Assembly: GCF_949987515.2 (NCBI RefSeq)
Contig: NC_082701.1
Location: forward strand, 41,185,755-41,249,754
Reading direction: 5' to 3'
Length of the DNA stretch: 64,000 nt
Origin: Delphinus delphis
Lineage: Eukaryota > Chordata > Mammalia > Artiodactyla > Delphinidae
The notes below the pieces were generated by a model. The model was not told the DNA's origin and ran no database searches. It saw only the letters and a list, made by a program, of their open reading frames with translations. Positions 22,960 through 34,430 of this stretch are shown here, one piece after another (position 1 is the stretch's first letter; each line of letters opens with the position of its first letter). The position numbers and the translations under genes are program-made.

Positions 22960-23150
22960 GCCCATCCCCAGAGCTTTGCTTTAATCTCGGGTGTTCGCTC
23001 CGCGCTTGAAGGAATAGAGGCCGCTGAGTGCGCACTTTCGGGACATTTTATGCTGCTTTTCCTTGCCAGGAAAACCTACCCCTCCTTCTTCTCTCCCGTT
23101 TTCCCCCGAGCAAGATATAAATTATTTTAACTATCTTTACTTAAAAGCCA
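22960..23150. other. Unique CpG-containing stretch, possible conserved non-coding element
   Basis: Contains tttaatctcgggtgttcgct, 'gagtgcgcactttcgggaca' and 'gatataaattattttaac' with no repeat hallmark. CpGs are better preserved than in the surroundings. Confidence 0.3.
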
Positions 23151-23286
23151 ATAACCTGTAAAAGAACGCTGTTTGCCTTCTGTTTTTAAGTGCTTACAAA
23201 GCAAAGGGCAGCAGGCGCTTCGGGGCTGGGAAAAGACAGGGTTCTAGAGCCTCTGGGACAAAGGCCGGCAAGCAGCTTCCGCCCTC

Positions 23287-23470
23287 GGGCTGATGGCAGA
23301 GAAATAGCCCCGCCCAGGAACCCTCCCAGTCTGATGCAGATACAACAGTCCTGCCCTAATGGAAGTTCCAATCTGATGGGAGGGATACAACCCCACCCCA
23401 GAGAACCCCAGTCTGATGAGAGAGGCAAAGCTCTGTCCCAGGGGAGGCCCCAGTCCGATAAGGGAGACAG
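23287..23470 (+). repeat. Diverged 40-42 bp tandem repeat, about 4.5 copies
   Basis: The anchor ctgatg (last copy ccgata) recurs at 23290, 23331, 23373, 23413 and 23455. Each unit carries a 'gagaggcaaagccccgcccc' type body followed by ggaacccc. Because 42 is 14 codons, minus-strand frames give peptides with a 14-residue period. Confidence 0.85.
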
Positions 23471-23954
23471 GTGAGCTGTCTTTCTTTGCAGATGAAAAGC
23501 TGCAACCCAGAGCCATTGCCAAGCTCGGCACAGATATCTAGGACCACAGAGCTTTACATGAGGCCACGGTGCCGATCGCTTAAGCTTTGCAGCCCCCATC
23601 CGGAGTGACGGCTAGCCCCACCCTGTCATGGGGTCTTCTGGCTCTGCCTCACGGCCTGACCCACACCCCAGGGGAACCAGGGGCAGCCCTGGCTGGTTTT
23701 AACAGCCAGTCCAGCATGGCTTTAATAATGCATGGCACACAATTAAACTTTAATAGTCTTGCACGGGCAAAGAGCAGTGGCTCTCACTCAGGGCAGGACT
23801 TGGGCTTTGGGGAGTTCGGCCACAGTTTTCAGCTGCTGCCAGGTTCTCAGAATCAGGTCCCACGTGGGTCTCAGTTCAGACATGCCATGCGGGGCGACAT
23901 CCACCTCAGACAAACCAAGGCAGGTCTCCAGCCCCTTGGATGGAGGAACTAGTT

Positions 23955-24180
23955 TTTTGTGAGCCTCTACAATGTGGTGGCTACTTTTCATATATAAGCT
24001 TATTTCCTGTTATCACAACCCTGAGATAATGACTACTATCCCCGTTATAGAGAAAAGAACAATGAAGAGACAGGGATCTACCTGAAGGCACTTAGATGAT
24101 CAGAGCAGAGCCAGGATTGAAATAGTGGTCTAATCCCGAAGCTCCTGCCTTCCCACTACACCGTGATGCCTCTTGGACAT
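23955..24180 (-). mobile_element. MIR SINE, antisense
   Basis: 'tgttatcacaaccctgagata', a diverged middle and 'gcagagccaggattgaaat' before 'ttcccactacaccgtgatgcc'. Confidence 0.7.
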
Positions 24181-24383
24181 ACTCGGGAAATATCCTGGAG
24201 TTGGAAAGTGGGATGAAAACTCGTCAGACTGGAGGCCCGTCGCATCACTTTCAGAGCACGCTAAGTGGGCTCAACGAGCTAAAGGGAGAGTTGAGTGTGC
24301 AATCCGGGGATTTCTGATACAATAAAAATAAGCCAGTGATCCCTAAACATCAGGACATGAGACTCACCTGGGAGGCTTGCTTA

Positions 24384-24780
24384 CTTACTTATTTGTTTGT
24401 TTATTTATTTATTTTTGAACTACAATTGATTTACATTATATTAGTTTCAAGTACAAAACATAGCAACTCAGTATTTTTATAGATTATCCTCCTTTTAAAG
24501 TTATGTCAAAATAATGACTATAGTCCCTGTGCTGTACAATATACCCTTGTTGCTTATTTTTCTAATACACAGTAGTAGTTTCTAGCCTTAATCTCATACC
24601 CCTATCTTGCCCCTCCCCCTTCCCTCTCCCAACTAGTAACCACTGGTTTGTTCTCTATATCTCTCAGTCTGCTTTTGTTTTGTTATATACATTCATTTGT
24701 TTTATTTTGGGGGGTTCCACATATAAACGATAACGTAGAGTATTTGTCTTTCTCTGTCTGACTTCTTTCACTAAGCTTCA
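24384..24780 (-). mobile_element. L1 3' UTR, antisense
   Basis: Begins with a T-rich tail (tttgtttatttatttattt), then 'acaattgatttacattatat', gtccctgtgctgtacaatat, 'actagtaaccactggtttgt' and 'cacatataaacgataacg'. It appears to interrupt an older hAT-like sequence (gtgatccctaaacatcagga) at 24335-24380. Confidence 0.85.
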
Positions 24781-25634
24781 CCCTGGCAGGTAGGCAGGGC
24801 AAGACCATTTTACACACAGGAGAACTGAATCTCCGTAAAGTAAAAGGACGGCGTAAGAACACAATAGATGGTGGTAAGTCCAGGGCCAGCAGTCATGTCT
24901 TCCTGCCTCCAAGTTTCATACTTATTCAAGCATTCAGTCTTATCACTCTGGGCTGAGAGGGGAGGGGAGGTGTGCAGGTACTCTTCAAGAGGTGGCCCTT
25001 GGTGAGGGCGGCTGGGTGTGTGTCCTTGAGACCAGGGGCCAGTCTGTGAGGCCTGCAGGAGAGACAGGCCGCTGCAGGGAATGAAGAGGGCTTTGGCAAC
25101 ATCAAAGCCAGAAGGGAACAGGGCTGGGGGACAGGGGTCTCTAATAGCCCGGGCGAGAGATTATGGACACTTGCCCAGGGCAGTCACTGAAGTATTGGGA
25201 CACATCAAGGAAAGGGGTGTGGGAGGTCCTTGAACAGAGAAGTGTTGCCCCTACAGTCACCAATTTAGTACTGGATGAGCTAAAAGAAGATCATACTTGG
25301 CAACCACGGGCCATAGAGTGAAGGACAGAACAGACTTAATGATTTTCCCAAGGAACCTTGTTTTGGGCATCAGAGAAAGGATGGATTTGGGGGGAAAGGG
25401 ACTTGAAACAGCTCCATCCTCATCATATTTAACTCCAGATGGGGCAGAGGTTGGACTCAGGCTGAGAGGTGTGGAAGGTAAGACCCAGGTAGCTACCAAG
25501 TGGGCAGGAAAAGGTATGTCCCCAGCACGGAAGTTCCAGAGTCAGAAGAGAAATGATGTTGCTGGCTATCCTGGCATTCGGGACATAGATGATAGGAGGA
25601 AAGCAAGAAATGTGGGGGGGACTCTAGCAGTCCA

Positions 25635-25800
25635 AAACTCATGGAAGGTTAGAGCTGGAAGGAGCCATGGGGGTTGTCAAGCCCTAACTCCTCACTTTCA
25701 TACGAGGGGAGTGAGGCCTAGACATGAGAAGTGACCTGCCCAAGGTCACACACCCGGCAGCTAGATCCCAAGCCTTCCAACTTCCAGGCCAGCACTCCTT
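25635..25800 (-). mobile_element. MIR-like fragment, antisense
   Basis: gttagagctggaaggagcca, 'agaagtgacctgcccaaggt' and cacacacccggcagctagat. Confidence 0.55.
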
Positions 25801-27760
25801 GCAACCTAGCCAAGGGCATCTCGCCGGCAACCTCCACCGTCCCACTTCCTAATTACTGTATGATCCTAGACTTGGAGATGGAAGAGGCAGCCAATTAAAA
25901 CGTGCAATTTTTAAAATGTCAGTTCGGGGTAGTGTATTGACCTAATCCCCAGATGGAGGCATTAGCATTCATGCTCCCTCACACTGCCTGGTGAAACCTG
26001 CTGACGTGTCTAAAACTGCAAATGCTTTTACTACCTGAGGTGGCAGGGAACCCTCCAGGGAGTACACGGGCTGAGATGAAAGGTGGAGGAGATGTGAAGG
26101 CCCCTCAGTGTCCCAGTCTGGCGGGGAGGGGCTTGAGCAAAGGGAAATTGCTCCATGGGGGTTTCTTTCTTATCCGAGAACCCATAGGCGATGGTCAGAT
26201 TCTTGGCAAGAAGGAACCCTATTAGTCCACGAATCCAAAACGAAGGGCTCGCTAGTGAGCAAGAAACGTGCGTTCTGATTAGGCTCTGCTCCTAAATTGC
26301 TGGGTGACGTTGAGGAAGTCCCTTGGCCACTCTGGTCCCCGATTTTCCTTATTCTTTAAAACAAGTGTTTGGGGTTAGATGATCCCCAGGGCTCTGTACC
26401 TCCAGCTCTGACATTCTGTTTGTGGCTCCTTAAAGACCCTGAGCTAGTGTCTCATATAAGGAACATTCTGGGACATTCTGGCATATTCTGGCCTGTCTTC
26501 ACCCATCCATTGTTTCTCATTGACACTTTGTACCCAAAGCTTGGCTCTGGCTTACCAGCCTCAATCTTGGCTTCTCTCAAGAAAAATTCTGGCTTTCTTG
26601 GTACCAGATACCTTGGGTCACCACCTTCCGGAAGCTTCCATCCCCGTACTGCTTGGTGCCTCCCCCCTATAGTGAGTCCCAGGCCCTATTCCAGGAGGTA
26701 TATCCAACATACACTCATGCACAAGAACTCTAAACTGTCCCAAGAAAGTCCAAATTGGAAGAGATATTTGTATCCACACTGCCCACCCTATTCCTCTCCC
26801 ACTATAGTAATCCATATCGCCTGACTTTTAGGCTCAGAGGGAGTAGAAATGGATACGATTGGAAAAATAGATTAGGGCCAGTCCTTGGAGGGATTTTGTA
26901 CGTTATCATGTCAGCCAGGGTTCATTGCAGAGAGGTCTGTGGAACCGTAATCCCATCTGGTGGTCATGGATCCAAACATAGACTTGGAGGTCAAGCCAAG
27001 AAAGGAGTTTGTGGAGATGCTGTCAGTGCTCTAGCCACATGGCCTCTGTACTCTCTTTTCTTGCTGTCAGGCGCTTCCTGCGAACACCTGTGACTTTCTG
27101 CCTCAGAGTAGTCTCTGGGCACAGGGACATCCCAGGCCTGAGCCCCGGGGGCAGGCGGGAAGTTTGGGGTTTGGACACCCCACGAGCAGCTCTCAACCAA
27201 TGATAAACAGGAGCAAACAGATGAACGGCCAGCTCCCTCCCCAATCTGGTGTGATTACCCTGCAGTGTGTTTTTCACCATCTCTAGGAGGTCCCCTGCAG
27301 TGCTAAGCCCCAGGCACCACAGCAGGAACTGACTCCAAGTTTACCATATACAGTGGTCTTCCCTTCCCTGCCGTACTTCCACAGCCCCCTACTAGGGCTT
27401 CCTGAAGTCACTCCCAAGTATACCCTGAAGTCCTAGGCTCTGGCGGGATCCTCTGGAGCACAGAAATGGTGCTTACTATGCCCACTCTTGGAGATTCACA
27501 ATGTACGTGGGTATATTAAAGGCTCTGAGAAGGCCTGCAAGAAATCAACATGTTTAACTCTGTTTAGCCCAGCATTTTCTAACCTATTTGACCACAGAGG
27601 TTTTTTTTCCTTTAAGCATCTCATAGAAATCATGTTTTCTGGAAAATACTTTGGAAAATGCTATGCAGGCATTTTCAGGCACTACTGGAGTCGTGTGTTA
27701 GAAAGGCCCAGCGAGCGGTGGGTTGGCCATGGTAGGAACAATCACTATTATCAATGGTAG
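25800..27760. other. Intronic sequence with few recognised elements
   Basis: A MIR-like stretch lies at 26250-26410 (attgctgggtgacgttgagg). Elsewhere I see no exon, RNA gene or named repeat. Confidence 0.45.
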
Positions 27761-27829
27761 TTACATCCCACTTTTGTCTGGATGCTGTAGGATCGTGGAC
27801 TGTCACAGCAATCTTGTGATGGTTAACAG

Positions 27830-27955
27830 AGATGGTATTCGCACTCTCACGGGTAAGGAATCCGAGACTCAGAGAGACTAAGAGACGTGCCCAAGGTTAT
27901 ACAGCTACTACGTGACAGGCTTAGGACTCCTAACTCCACATCCTCTTTGCAGTGG
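27830..27955 (-). mobile_element. MIR SINE, antisense
   Basis: gggtaaggaatccgagactc, agagacgtgcccaaggttat and acagctactacgtgacaggc. Confidence 0.75.
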
Positions 27956-28329
27956 GCTTCCTACTTAGCAGCAGGACTGGGAATAAAATCCACGTTCCCA
28001 TCATCCTAGTCCAGGGTTTCTCCATCCACCCAGCAGTGAGGGTCAGCCACTGGCCTCCGAAGGTTCCTGTGATTGAGCGGAGGTCAGAAGACCTCCGGGG
28101 AAAAGAGAGGAAGTGGGGAGGCCATGGCCATGGGCTGTGCACACTCTTTAGGTATTAGGTCCCTTGTTCTGACTCAGGTGCCCCGACGACTTCAATTCTC
28201 TCTCTTTTCTTCCCCTCCCCCAACACACGCCGCTTTATTCATGTACACACTTACTTAGATTTCCGGGCCTGCATGCATTCAGATATCCAAGCATGCATGT
28301 GCACACCTGCACCTATATAACATTCGATG

Positions 28330-28506
28330 CGCGTTGTTCTTATTACTTGTTTTGTTGTCTGTCTTCCCCTCTACACCTGTGGACTGTATAACCCACAGGG
28401 TAGGAGCTGAAACTGTCTTTTTCACCATGAAAACACCAGAGGCAAGTACAGTGTCTGGCACAAAGTAGGTGCTCACTAAATATGTATGGAATAAATGGAT
28501 GCATCA
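28330..28506 (+). mobile_element. L2 LINE 3' end
   Basis: gtctgtcttcccctctacac, 'gtaggagctgaaactg', cacaaagtaggtgctcacta and an (AATGGA)-like tail. Confidence 0.75.
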
Positions 28507-28549
28507 ACCCACAGATGTGCAGACTGCGTGTATCTATGTAGCAAACCAC

Positions 28550-28626
28550 AGTGCACACACACATACAGGCACACACACCCCTAGTATGTGTAGGCAAACG
28601 CACGTGCACACGGGAACACAGGCACA
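28550..28626 (+). repeat. CA-rich interrupted microsatellite
   Basis: cacacacacatacaggcaca and similar clusters separated by unique bases. Confidence 0.8.
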
Positions 28627-30300
28627 GATCGGACCACCAGTACCCCATCCGGAGCCCAAGGTCAGGACATGGACATCACGCCTGCTGACAGGAGTCTCTT
28701 GGATGGGATCCAGAGCCTCCCCTCTGGAGAAGGCAGCAGCCATCACTTTGCTATCAGTCTCTCTGCTCCATTTATGGTTGAAATAAAATGTGTCACCGTT
28801 GCTTCACTGGAGAGCAATGTTGACGTGGGAAGAAATGGAGAAATATTGGCCCAGCTTGCATGCTGGCTCACTGAGCTGGGGGAGCTTAAGGCATCAGTGA
28901 ATTTGGACTTAACTGCCTTTTTTATTGGGCTTTAATTCACTGGTACTTTTCCGGAGAGAATCCAATAAGCAGATGCAGGGTCGAGCAGTCTCTGGGGCTG
29001 CCAGCCCCCCTTGCCCTCTCCCCGCACCCGCAGGCCTGTTCTAAACCACTTCTCTGCACTGGATCACCCTTGGCCCTGTGGCGATGGGAGGAATCAGCTG
29101 TCGACGCCTGTCTCCTCCTCCGTGGCCTCCATCTTTCGCCCCTTGCCAGGCAGCCTCTCCTGTCACAGCTCCCTTCCCCGCAAGGGCATTTCAATTTCAT
29201 GCAATAACACTGATGGAAAGCTTACTCTGTTCCACCCCTTGTGCGGGCTGCTGGGATACAGAAATGAACAAGAAGGCATCTTTGCCCTCTGGGAGCCTGG
29301 AATGAAAAGGAGAGGCAGACACATAAATTTCACAGTATAATAGATACCAAAAATTAACCCGTGAACAAGGTCTAGTGATTCGGGTAAGGCTACCAGATAG
29401 GACGCTTCCACTTCCTCTCAAAGGAGAAGGGAGTTTGCCAGGCAAGGTACTCCCGGGAAGGGCATGCCAGGCAGGTGGAACAGCAGATAGTGGAACACCG
29501 TCAGTTCCACTATCAGGCACAGAGGCATGATAGAGCGGAGCGTATCCGGGGCGCGTGCCAGAAGTCCCATGCAGTGGCGTGGGGGAGGGAAGAAGAGAGG
29601 CAGCAGGGTTCCGCAGGATGAACTCAAGCCTGGGAGTCGGGAAACCTGGATTCCAGTCCCGTCTTTGCCGCTAATTAGCAGTGTGACTCTGGGCGAGTCA
29701 TATTCCTTCTCTTCCTCTGTAACATGGAGAGTTTGAGCTCACTGAGCTCAAAGAGGTCCTCTCCCCCCACCCCAACGCCTTCTCATCTTCTTTGCATTGA
29801 CGTTTCTCTGCTCTCCTAAGGTTCTGACTTAGTTGATCCTGGTTTTGAGTTTCTGTAAAAGAGCTGACCGCAGAAAGCCCAGTACAGGCCTAGTGGGCTC
29901 TGAGAATCCGACAGTCTTACAGAGCAGGTGTTGCTGCCAGCCCTTCTCTTGGGGCAGGGGAGGCCCTGGAGTCCCCCTTCTCAGAGCTCTGCCCCGAGTC
30001 CTGCAGGCTGCAGGAGCTCTCCCCAGCTAAGTGGGAGAGCCAGGCCAGCGTGGGGATGACATGGTGGAGTGCTCCTTCCTCAAGCAGGGAAACCTGATCT
30101 GCATTTCAAAGTTCACCATCCAGAATCATCCACATTCTCAAAACATCGCGTTTAAAAGGATGAGCTTCAGTTATCTGGGAAACTTTTCTCATTTCACCCT
30201 ATGAATAAGGCATGACTGAAAGCGGGGAAATGCATTGGAAAGCTTCAAAGCTCCGTGCAAATATAAATACTAACGCGCCTTTAGTATAGGGTACAGTATA

Positions 30301-30326
30301 TGTACTATATACGATGGTATAGTACA
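30301..30326 (+). repeat. Perfect inverted repeat (hairpin)
   Basis: Arms tgtactata and tatagtaca with an 8-base spacer. AT-rich, so marginal stability as RNA. Confidence 0.7.
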
Positions 30327-30479
30327 TCCCAGTCTGCCCAGGACGATGGCAGGTTCTCCCTGTTGTCCTGATGTAATTACTAAGAGTGCCCCCACCTTTC
30401 ACTGTCAAAGGTACCCTCCTTGGGGCATAAATGTTATAACTGCCCTGGTTGTTAAGCTCTTGAGGCAGGAGTGATAGCA

Positions 30480-30705
30480 GGGAAGCAGCGTGCTCTAGTG
30501 GAAAGGAACGGACGTTCGGTATTAACGCTGACCTGGATGTCAGTCCCACTCTACCTTGGCTACCTGACTGAACCTTTCTGAGCTCAGCTTTCTTGTGTGT
30601 AAAATGGGAATCTAACACCTCCCACGCTGAGTCTTTCAGAGAAATAAAGGAGACATTGCCTGTAAGCACCTGACACGTATGTGCTCAGTATATCTTCCCT
30701 CGGCA
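30480..30705 (+). mobile_element. MIR SINE, near full-length
   Basis: agcagcgtgctctagtggaa (tRNA-like head), 'ctttctgagctcagctttct', gtgtaaaatgggaatctaac and 'tgtaagcacctgacacgta'. Confidence 0.8.
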
Positions 30706-30994
30706 TCTATGTCCTCGGCAACCCCATAGTGCTCAGTGCCGGGCAGAGGAGATTGGATGTTGAATGCAAGAATGAAGGAGTCCACCAGTCAATCAAGCCC
30801 AGAAGCAGAAGTTGGGGCTGCTCTCCCTACAGTCCAGCTCCCTCTTCTGTCAAATGAGCTGAGACGTCCAGAGAACTGGGAGTCTTCTACTGCGGACGGA
30901 GGGTTTGATCCTTTCACAGCATCTTCGCCCCCATCCTCCGTCCCAGAGCCTTCTCATAGCGCTCGCATTGATTTCTCTCTGCTCTTCCACTTTT

Positions 30995-31195
30995 TTTTTT
31001 TTTTGCGGTACGCGGGCCTCTCACTGCTGTGGCCTCTCCCACCACGGAGCACAGGCTCCGGACACGCAGGCTCAATGGCCATGGCTCACGGGCCCAGCTG
31101 CTCCGCGGCATGTGGGATCCTCCCGGACCGGGGCACGAACCCGTGTCCCCTTTATCGGCAGGCGGACTCCCAACCACTGCGCCACCAGGGAAGCC
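30995..31195 (-). mobile_element. CHR-type tRNA-Glu SINE (cetacean), young
   Basis: T tail, then gcggtacgcgggcctctcac through accagggaagcc. Flanked by a perfect 16-bp direct repeat ctgctcttccactttt at 30979-30994 and 31196-31211. The long + frame across it is a read-through artefact. Confidence 0.96.
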
Positions 31196-31419
31196 CTGCT
31201 CTTCCACTTTTAACCTCCATTCAGCTTCTCCTTTTCTCTTTCTTCCTCTTTGGTGGTAGTGATGGGGGCCAGGGCCGCTCTTCATCTCCATTCCAATGCC
31301 TAGCCTGAGAGATCAATATAGACCTTACCCGGCCTTTGTATTTGCCCAGGTCCCTCATTGTTTCCCGAATGCCTGTTGGCAACAGTGTTTTATTCTTGGG
31401 GACACCGGCACTTAGGGAC

Positions 31420-31620
31420 CATGGATCTGAGTTTGGATCCTGACCCCTGCTTATGGGCTTAAAGGGCTGATTTGGGGATGATAATTTGCTTATGGTAGAA
31501 CGTCTTGTAACCTCTCAGAGTCTAAGTTTTCCATCCTTAAAAGGGACATAATAACACGTAAGACCACGATGAGGATTAAATACATAACTGTGTAAGCTGT
31601 CTCGCACAGCGCTTGGCCTT
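31420..31620 (+). mobile_element. MIR SINE
   Basis: gagtttggatcctgacccct, 'aacctctcagagtctaagtt', 'acgatgaggattaaatacat' and the diverged 'gcacagcgcttggcc'. Confidence 0.65.
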
Positions 31621-31999
31621 AACCCAGAATCAGGGTCTTCACAGTCCGGCCCAAGCCACCTTTCCCATCTCATGCTCCACTTCCTCCGCTCACAGCGCCA
31701 CAAATTAAAATTCCAGCCGTGGTTTCTAGTTCCACCGTCAGCAGACTGAGCCAGCCCAGACCCATCTTCCACTCCATGCACACAGACATGCAGAACAAAG
31801 TACAGTTTTTAAAAAAATCTTTAATGCAGAGCTAAGCTCGAAAGAAAAGGAAACTTCAGGTGCCGGAAATGAGAAAGCCCTGGAACCAAGATGCCTTCAT
31901 AAAGCCAGGACCCAGGAATAGTCATCTCTCCACCAAGGGGTCTGGAAAGGTCTACCTACCAAGGAAATAGATTTCTGCTGGGGGCTCTAGGTGGCATGT

Positions 32000-32050
32000 G
32001 TGTGTGTGTGTATACAAGAGTGTACACGTGTGTGCATGTGTGTACACGTG
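32000..32050 (+). repeat. (TG)n microsatellite with TACACG interruptions
   Basis: gtgtgtgtgtgtatacaaga, then two gtgtacacgtg blocks, each nearly palindromic. Confidence 0.85.
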
Positions 32051-32749
32051 CTCTGCTCAACTCAGATAAAATCCCCTGAATACCTACCGTGTGCACTCCC
32101 CAAGCTGGACACAGGGGATCTGGCCCACAGTCCCCTCCCTCCACTGGAACGTCAGAGTGCATCCCCAGGAGGGCAGAGACCCTTGGGGATATATTCACTG
32201 CTGTTCCAAACACTTGCCCCATATTCTCATTTAACTGCATGACAGATTTGCAAGGTGGAGGGTATTACAAAGAAGAACTGAGGAAGGGAAATTAACTAAC
32301 TTCTAGGTCGGGACAGAGCCAGCATTTGAAACCAGACAATTTGAGTCTGAACTCTTGTGTTTAGGTGCCCTGGTGCATAACCTCGTACCAGAGAGTAGGT
32401 GTGCAAAAATGTTTGTTGAATGAAAACCCGAATGAGTGGCCGGGAGGGGCTCCCAGAGCAGTTCAGGATGCTGTGGTCAGGGTCGGACTGAGCAGGCCCA
32501 GTCCAGGCAGCACTGACCTGCGAGGGGCCCCGCGTCCAGCCCAGCTCTCTGTAAAGGGTGCCAATTTTAAATGAAATGGACTCCCCTGGCCTACAGGTGC
32601 TTGAGAGATGGTTCCTCCTGTCTCAGGACGGTTGCATCGGGCCCCACTTCCTCCGAGGCTCTTCTCAATTTTTTTTCCCCTCCCCACTGTGCATCTGGCT
32701 CTAATTCCTTTCCTGGGTCGCATTTGGTGGTTACCACTTATGTTCTAAA

Positions 32750-32890
32750 ACGCGCCATTAGGCATCTGATGTATGGTGTGTTCGGTGGGTGACCGCACCG
32801 GTGCTCCAAGCCGTTCGTGGAAATGAAGAGGCTGCCACCGTCTGCCGCGAGCACCGCCTGCTGACAGCGGCTGCCAGTCGGCCCCCTGGG
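32750..32890. promoter_or_regulatory. CpG cluster in otherwise CpG-poor intron
   Basis: About 14 CpGs in 140 bases (for example aacgcgcc, gaccgcaccgg, tgccgcgagcaccgcc) with no repeat signature. Such islands-in-miniature can mark unmethylated regulatory DNA; this is inference. No TATA box or coding exon is evident next to it. Confidence 0.4.
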
Positions 32891-33519
32891 GGTCTGTGGG
32901 CCCAGATGGGGGAGGACAGACTGTCCCCCCAGCCTCACAGGTCCCCCCAGCGACACGAGCCCTGGAGTGAGCAGGTCTGACTCCACATTTAGCTTAGCAT
33001 CCGTTCGCTTACCTGGAACCCATTTATTACATACTCAGCTGTGTACCAGGCAAGATGAGGGTGCCTTTCCTGCCCTGTGGAGTTCACTGTGTATGACTCC
33101 AGGCCCGATCCAAACAAGCTTAGGGTCTGAGGTGGGGTCATAGCTGTAGCCAAGCGGGTCTGGGGCCGATGGGGGCTGCCAAGGGGAGACTGTGTCCTGT
33201 CAACGTGGACACACAGCTCTCCAGCACCGGGTACCTCTACAGCAACAGCAATGAACTGGGGCGTGGAGAGCCCCAGCAGTTACTCCTAGAAATTGCTTGG
33301 GACCCCTCTAGAATCCTGGGATGTTATCAATGGAAGTGTTCCCATAGATTTTTTTTTCCTGCCTTTTAAGCCAGGCTGACCCATTCAGACACCCCTCCCT
33401 TAGCCATCCCTAAGATGTGGCCTCCAGTGGTAGCTGGTGAATGAGACAGGCCTTCAAGACCATCCCTTTCTCTCCAGGGGAGCCTGTCTTTCCTTGGGCT
33501 CATCTCCCCCTTAAGTAGT

Positions 33520-33720
33520 AATAACCCTAATGAGCATGGCTGTCTAGATGCCAGGCACCCAAGCTCATTTAATCCTATGAGGTAGGTCTGGCCTCCCATT
33601 TTCCAGATGAGAAAACTGAGGCTCATAGGGGTTGAGTGCCTTGCTCAGGTTCAAACAGCTAGTCAGCAGTGGCATATGGCTCAGAGCCTGAAAACTCAGC
33701 CTGCTTTCCACACCTGCAAT
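33520..33720 (-). mobile_element. MIR SINE, antisense
   Basis: ctcatttaatcctatgaggt, cccattttccagatgagaaa, actgaggctcataggggttg and 'aaacagctagtcagcagtgg'. Confidence 0.85.
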
Positions 33721-34239
33721 TCCTCTTCTTGACTTGGATCCTTTCCTCACTCCACGCCCCTCCCCCCAAGTCTAGCGGCCTTCCTAGACACCTCGGGTAC
33801 TCTAGCCCCAGCATCTCCCACTGTCTGGAATGAGGGTCTCTGGCTCCAATTCATGGCTCTGGAGGATCCAGCTCTCCTCCAGACCCTCTGCCAGTACAGG
33901 ACAGGCTTGCCCAACACCCCCACTCGAGGAGAAGGGTGAGGGTCCTGACCAAGGTTATATCTGGTTCAGGCCCCTGCTCCTGGAGTACCCTCCTGGGTGG
34001 CGGTGTCGAGGATGCGCAGAGTATTTGCATAAATGCTTCTAGGGACAGGGAGCTCACTGTCTCCCAACACAGCCCATTAGATTCATCTCTGTTCAATAAT
34101 GAACATATATCAGCTTTTAATTATGAAACAATTTTAAACATATACAAAGTAAACAAGACAGTATATGAACCCCATGTGCCCACCATCCAGATCCCACAAT
34201 ATTAACATTTTGACATTCTTGTTTCCCCTGTTCCTCTGT

Positions 34240-34430
34240 TCACCTCTATCCCTCGCTTAAGGACGATGATGATGATAATGGTGATTTAACATTTCCTTTT
34301 GTTGTTGTAAAATGTATGTATACTGAAATGCACCTATCTTACCTGTATTGTTTTGACAAATAGATACACTTGTGTAACCCATACCCCTGGGATATAGAAT
34401 ATGTCCATCTCCCCAGAAAGATTACTGTGG
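34240..34430 (-). mobile_element. Old L1 (L1M-type) 3' UTR, antisense
   Basis: gttgttgtaaaatgtatgta, 'ttgacaaatagatacacttg', tgtaacccatacccctggga and 'tccatctccccagaaagatt', the reverse of an old L1 3' UTR. Confidence 0.7.

Noticed and set aside
23186..23599. Repeat-protein gene with 14-residue units on the - strand
   Set aside because: The period comes from a 40-42 bp minisatellite with indels not in multiples of three; kept only as a finding to check.
30736..31308. 190-codon open frame on the + strand
   Set aside because: It runs through an antisense CHR SINE and its flanks; there is no family resemblance outside the SINE and no splice signals.
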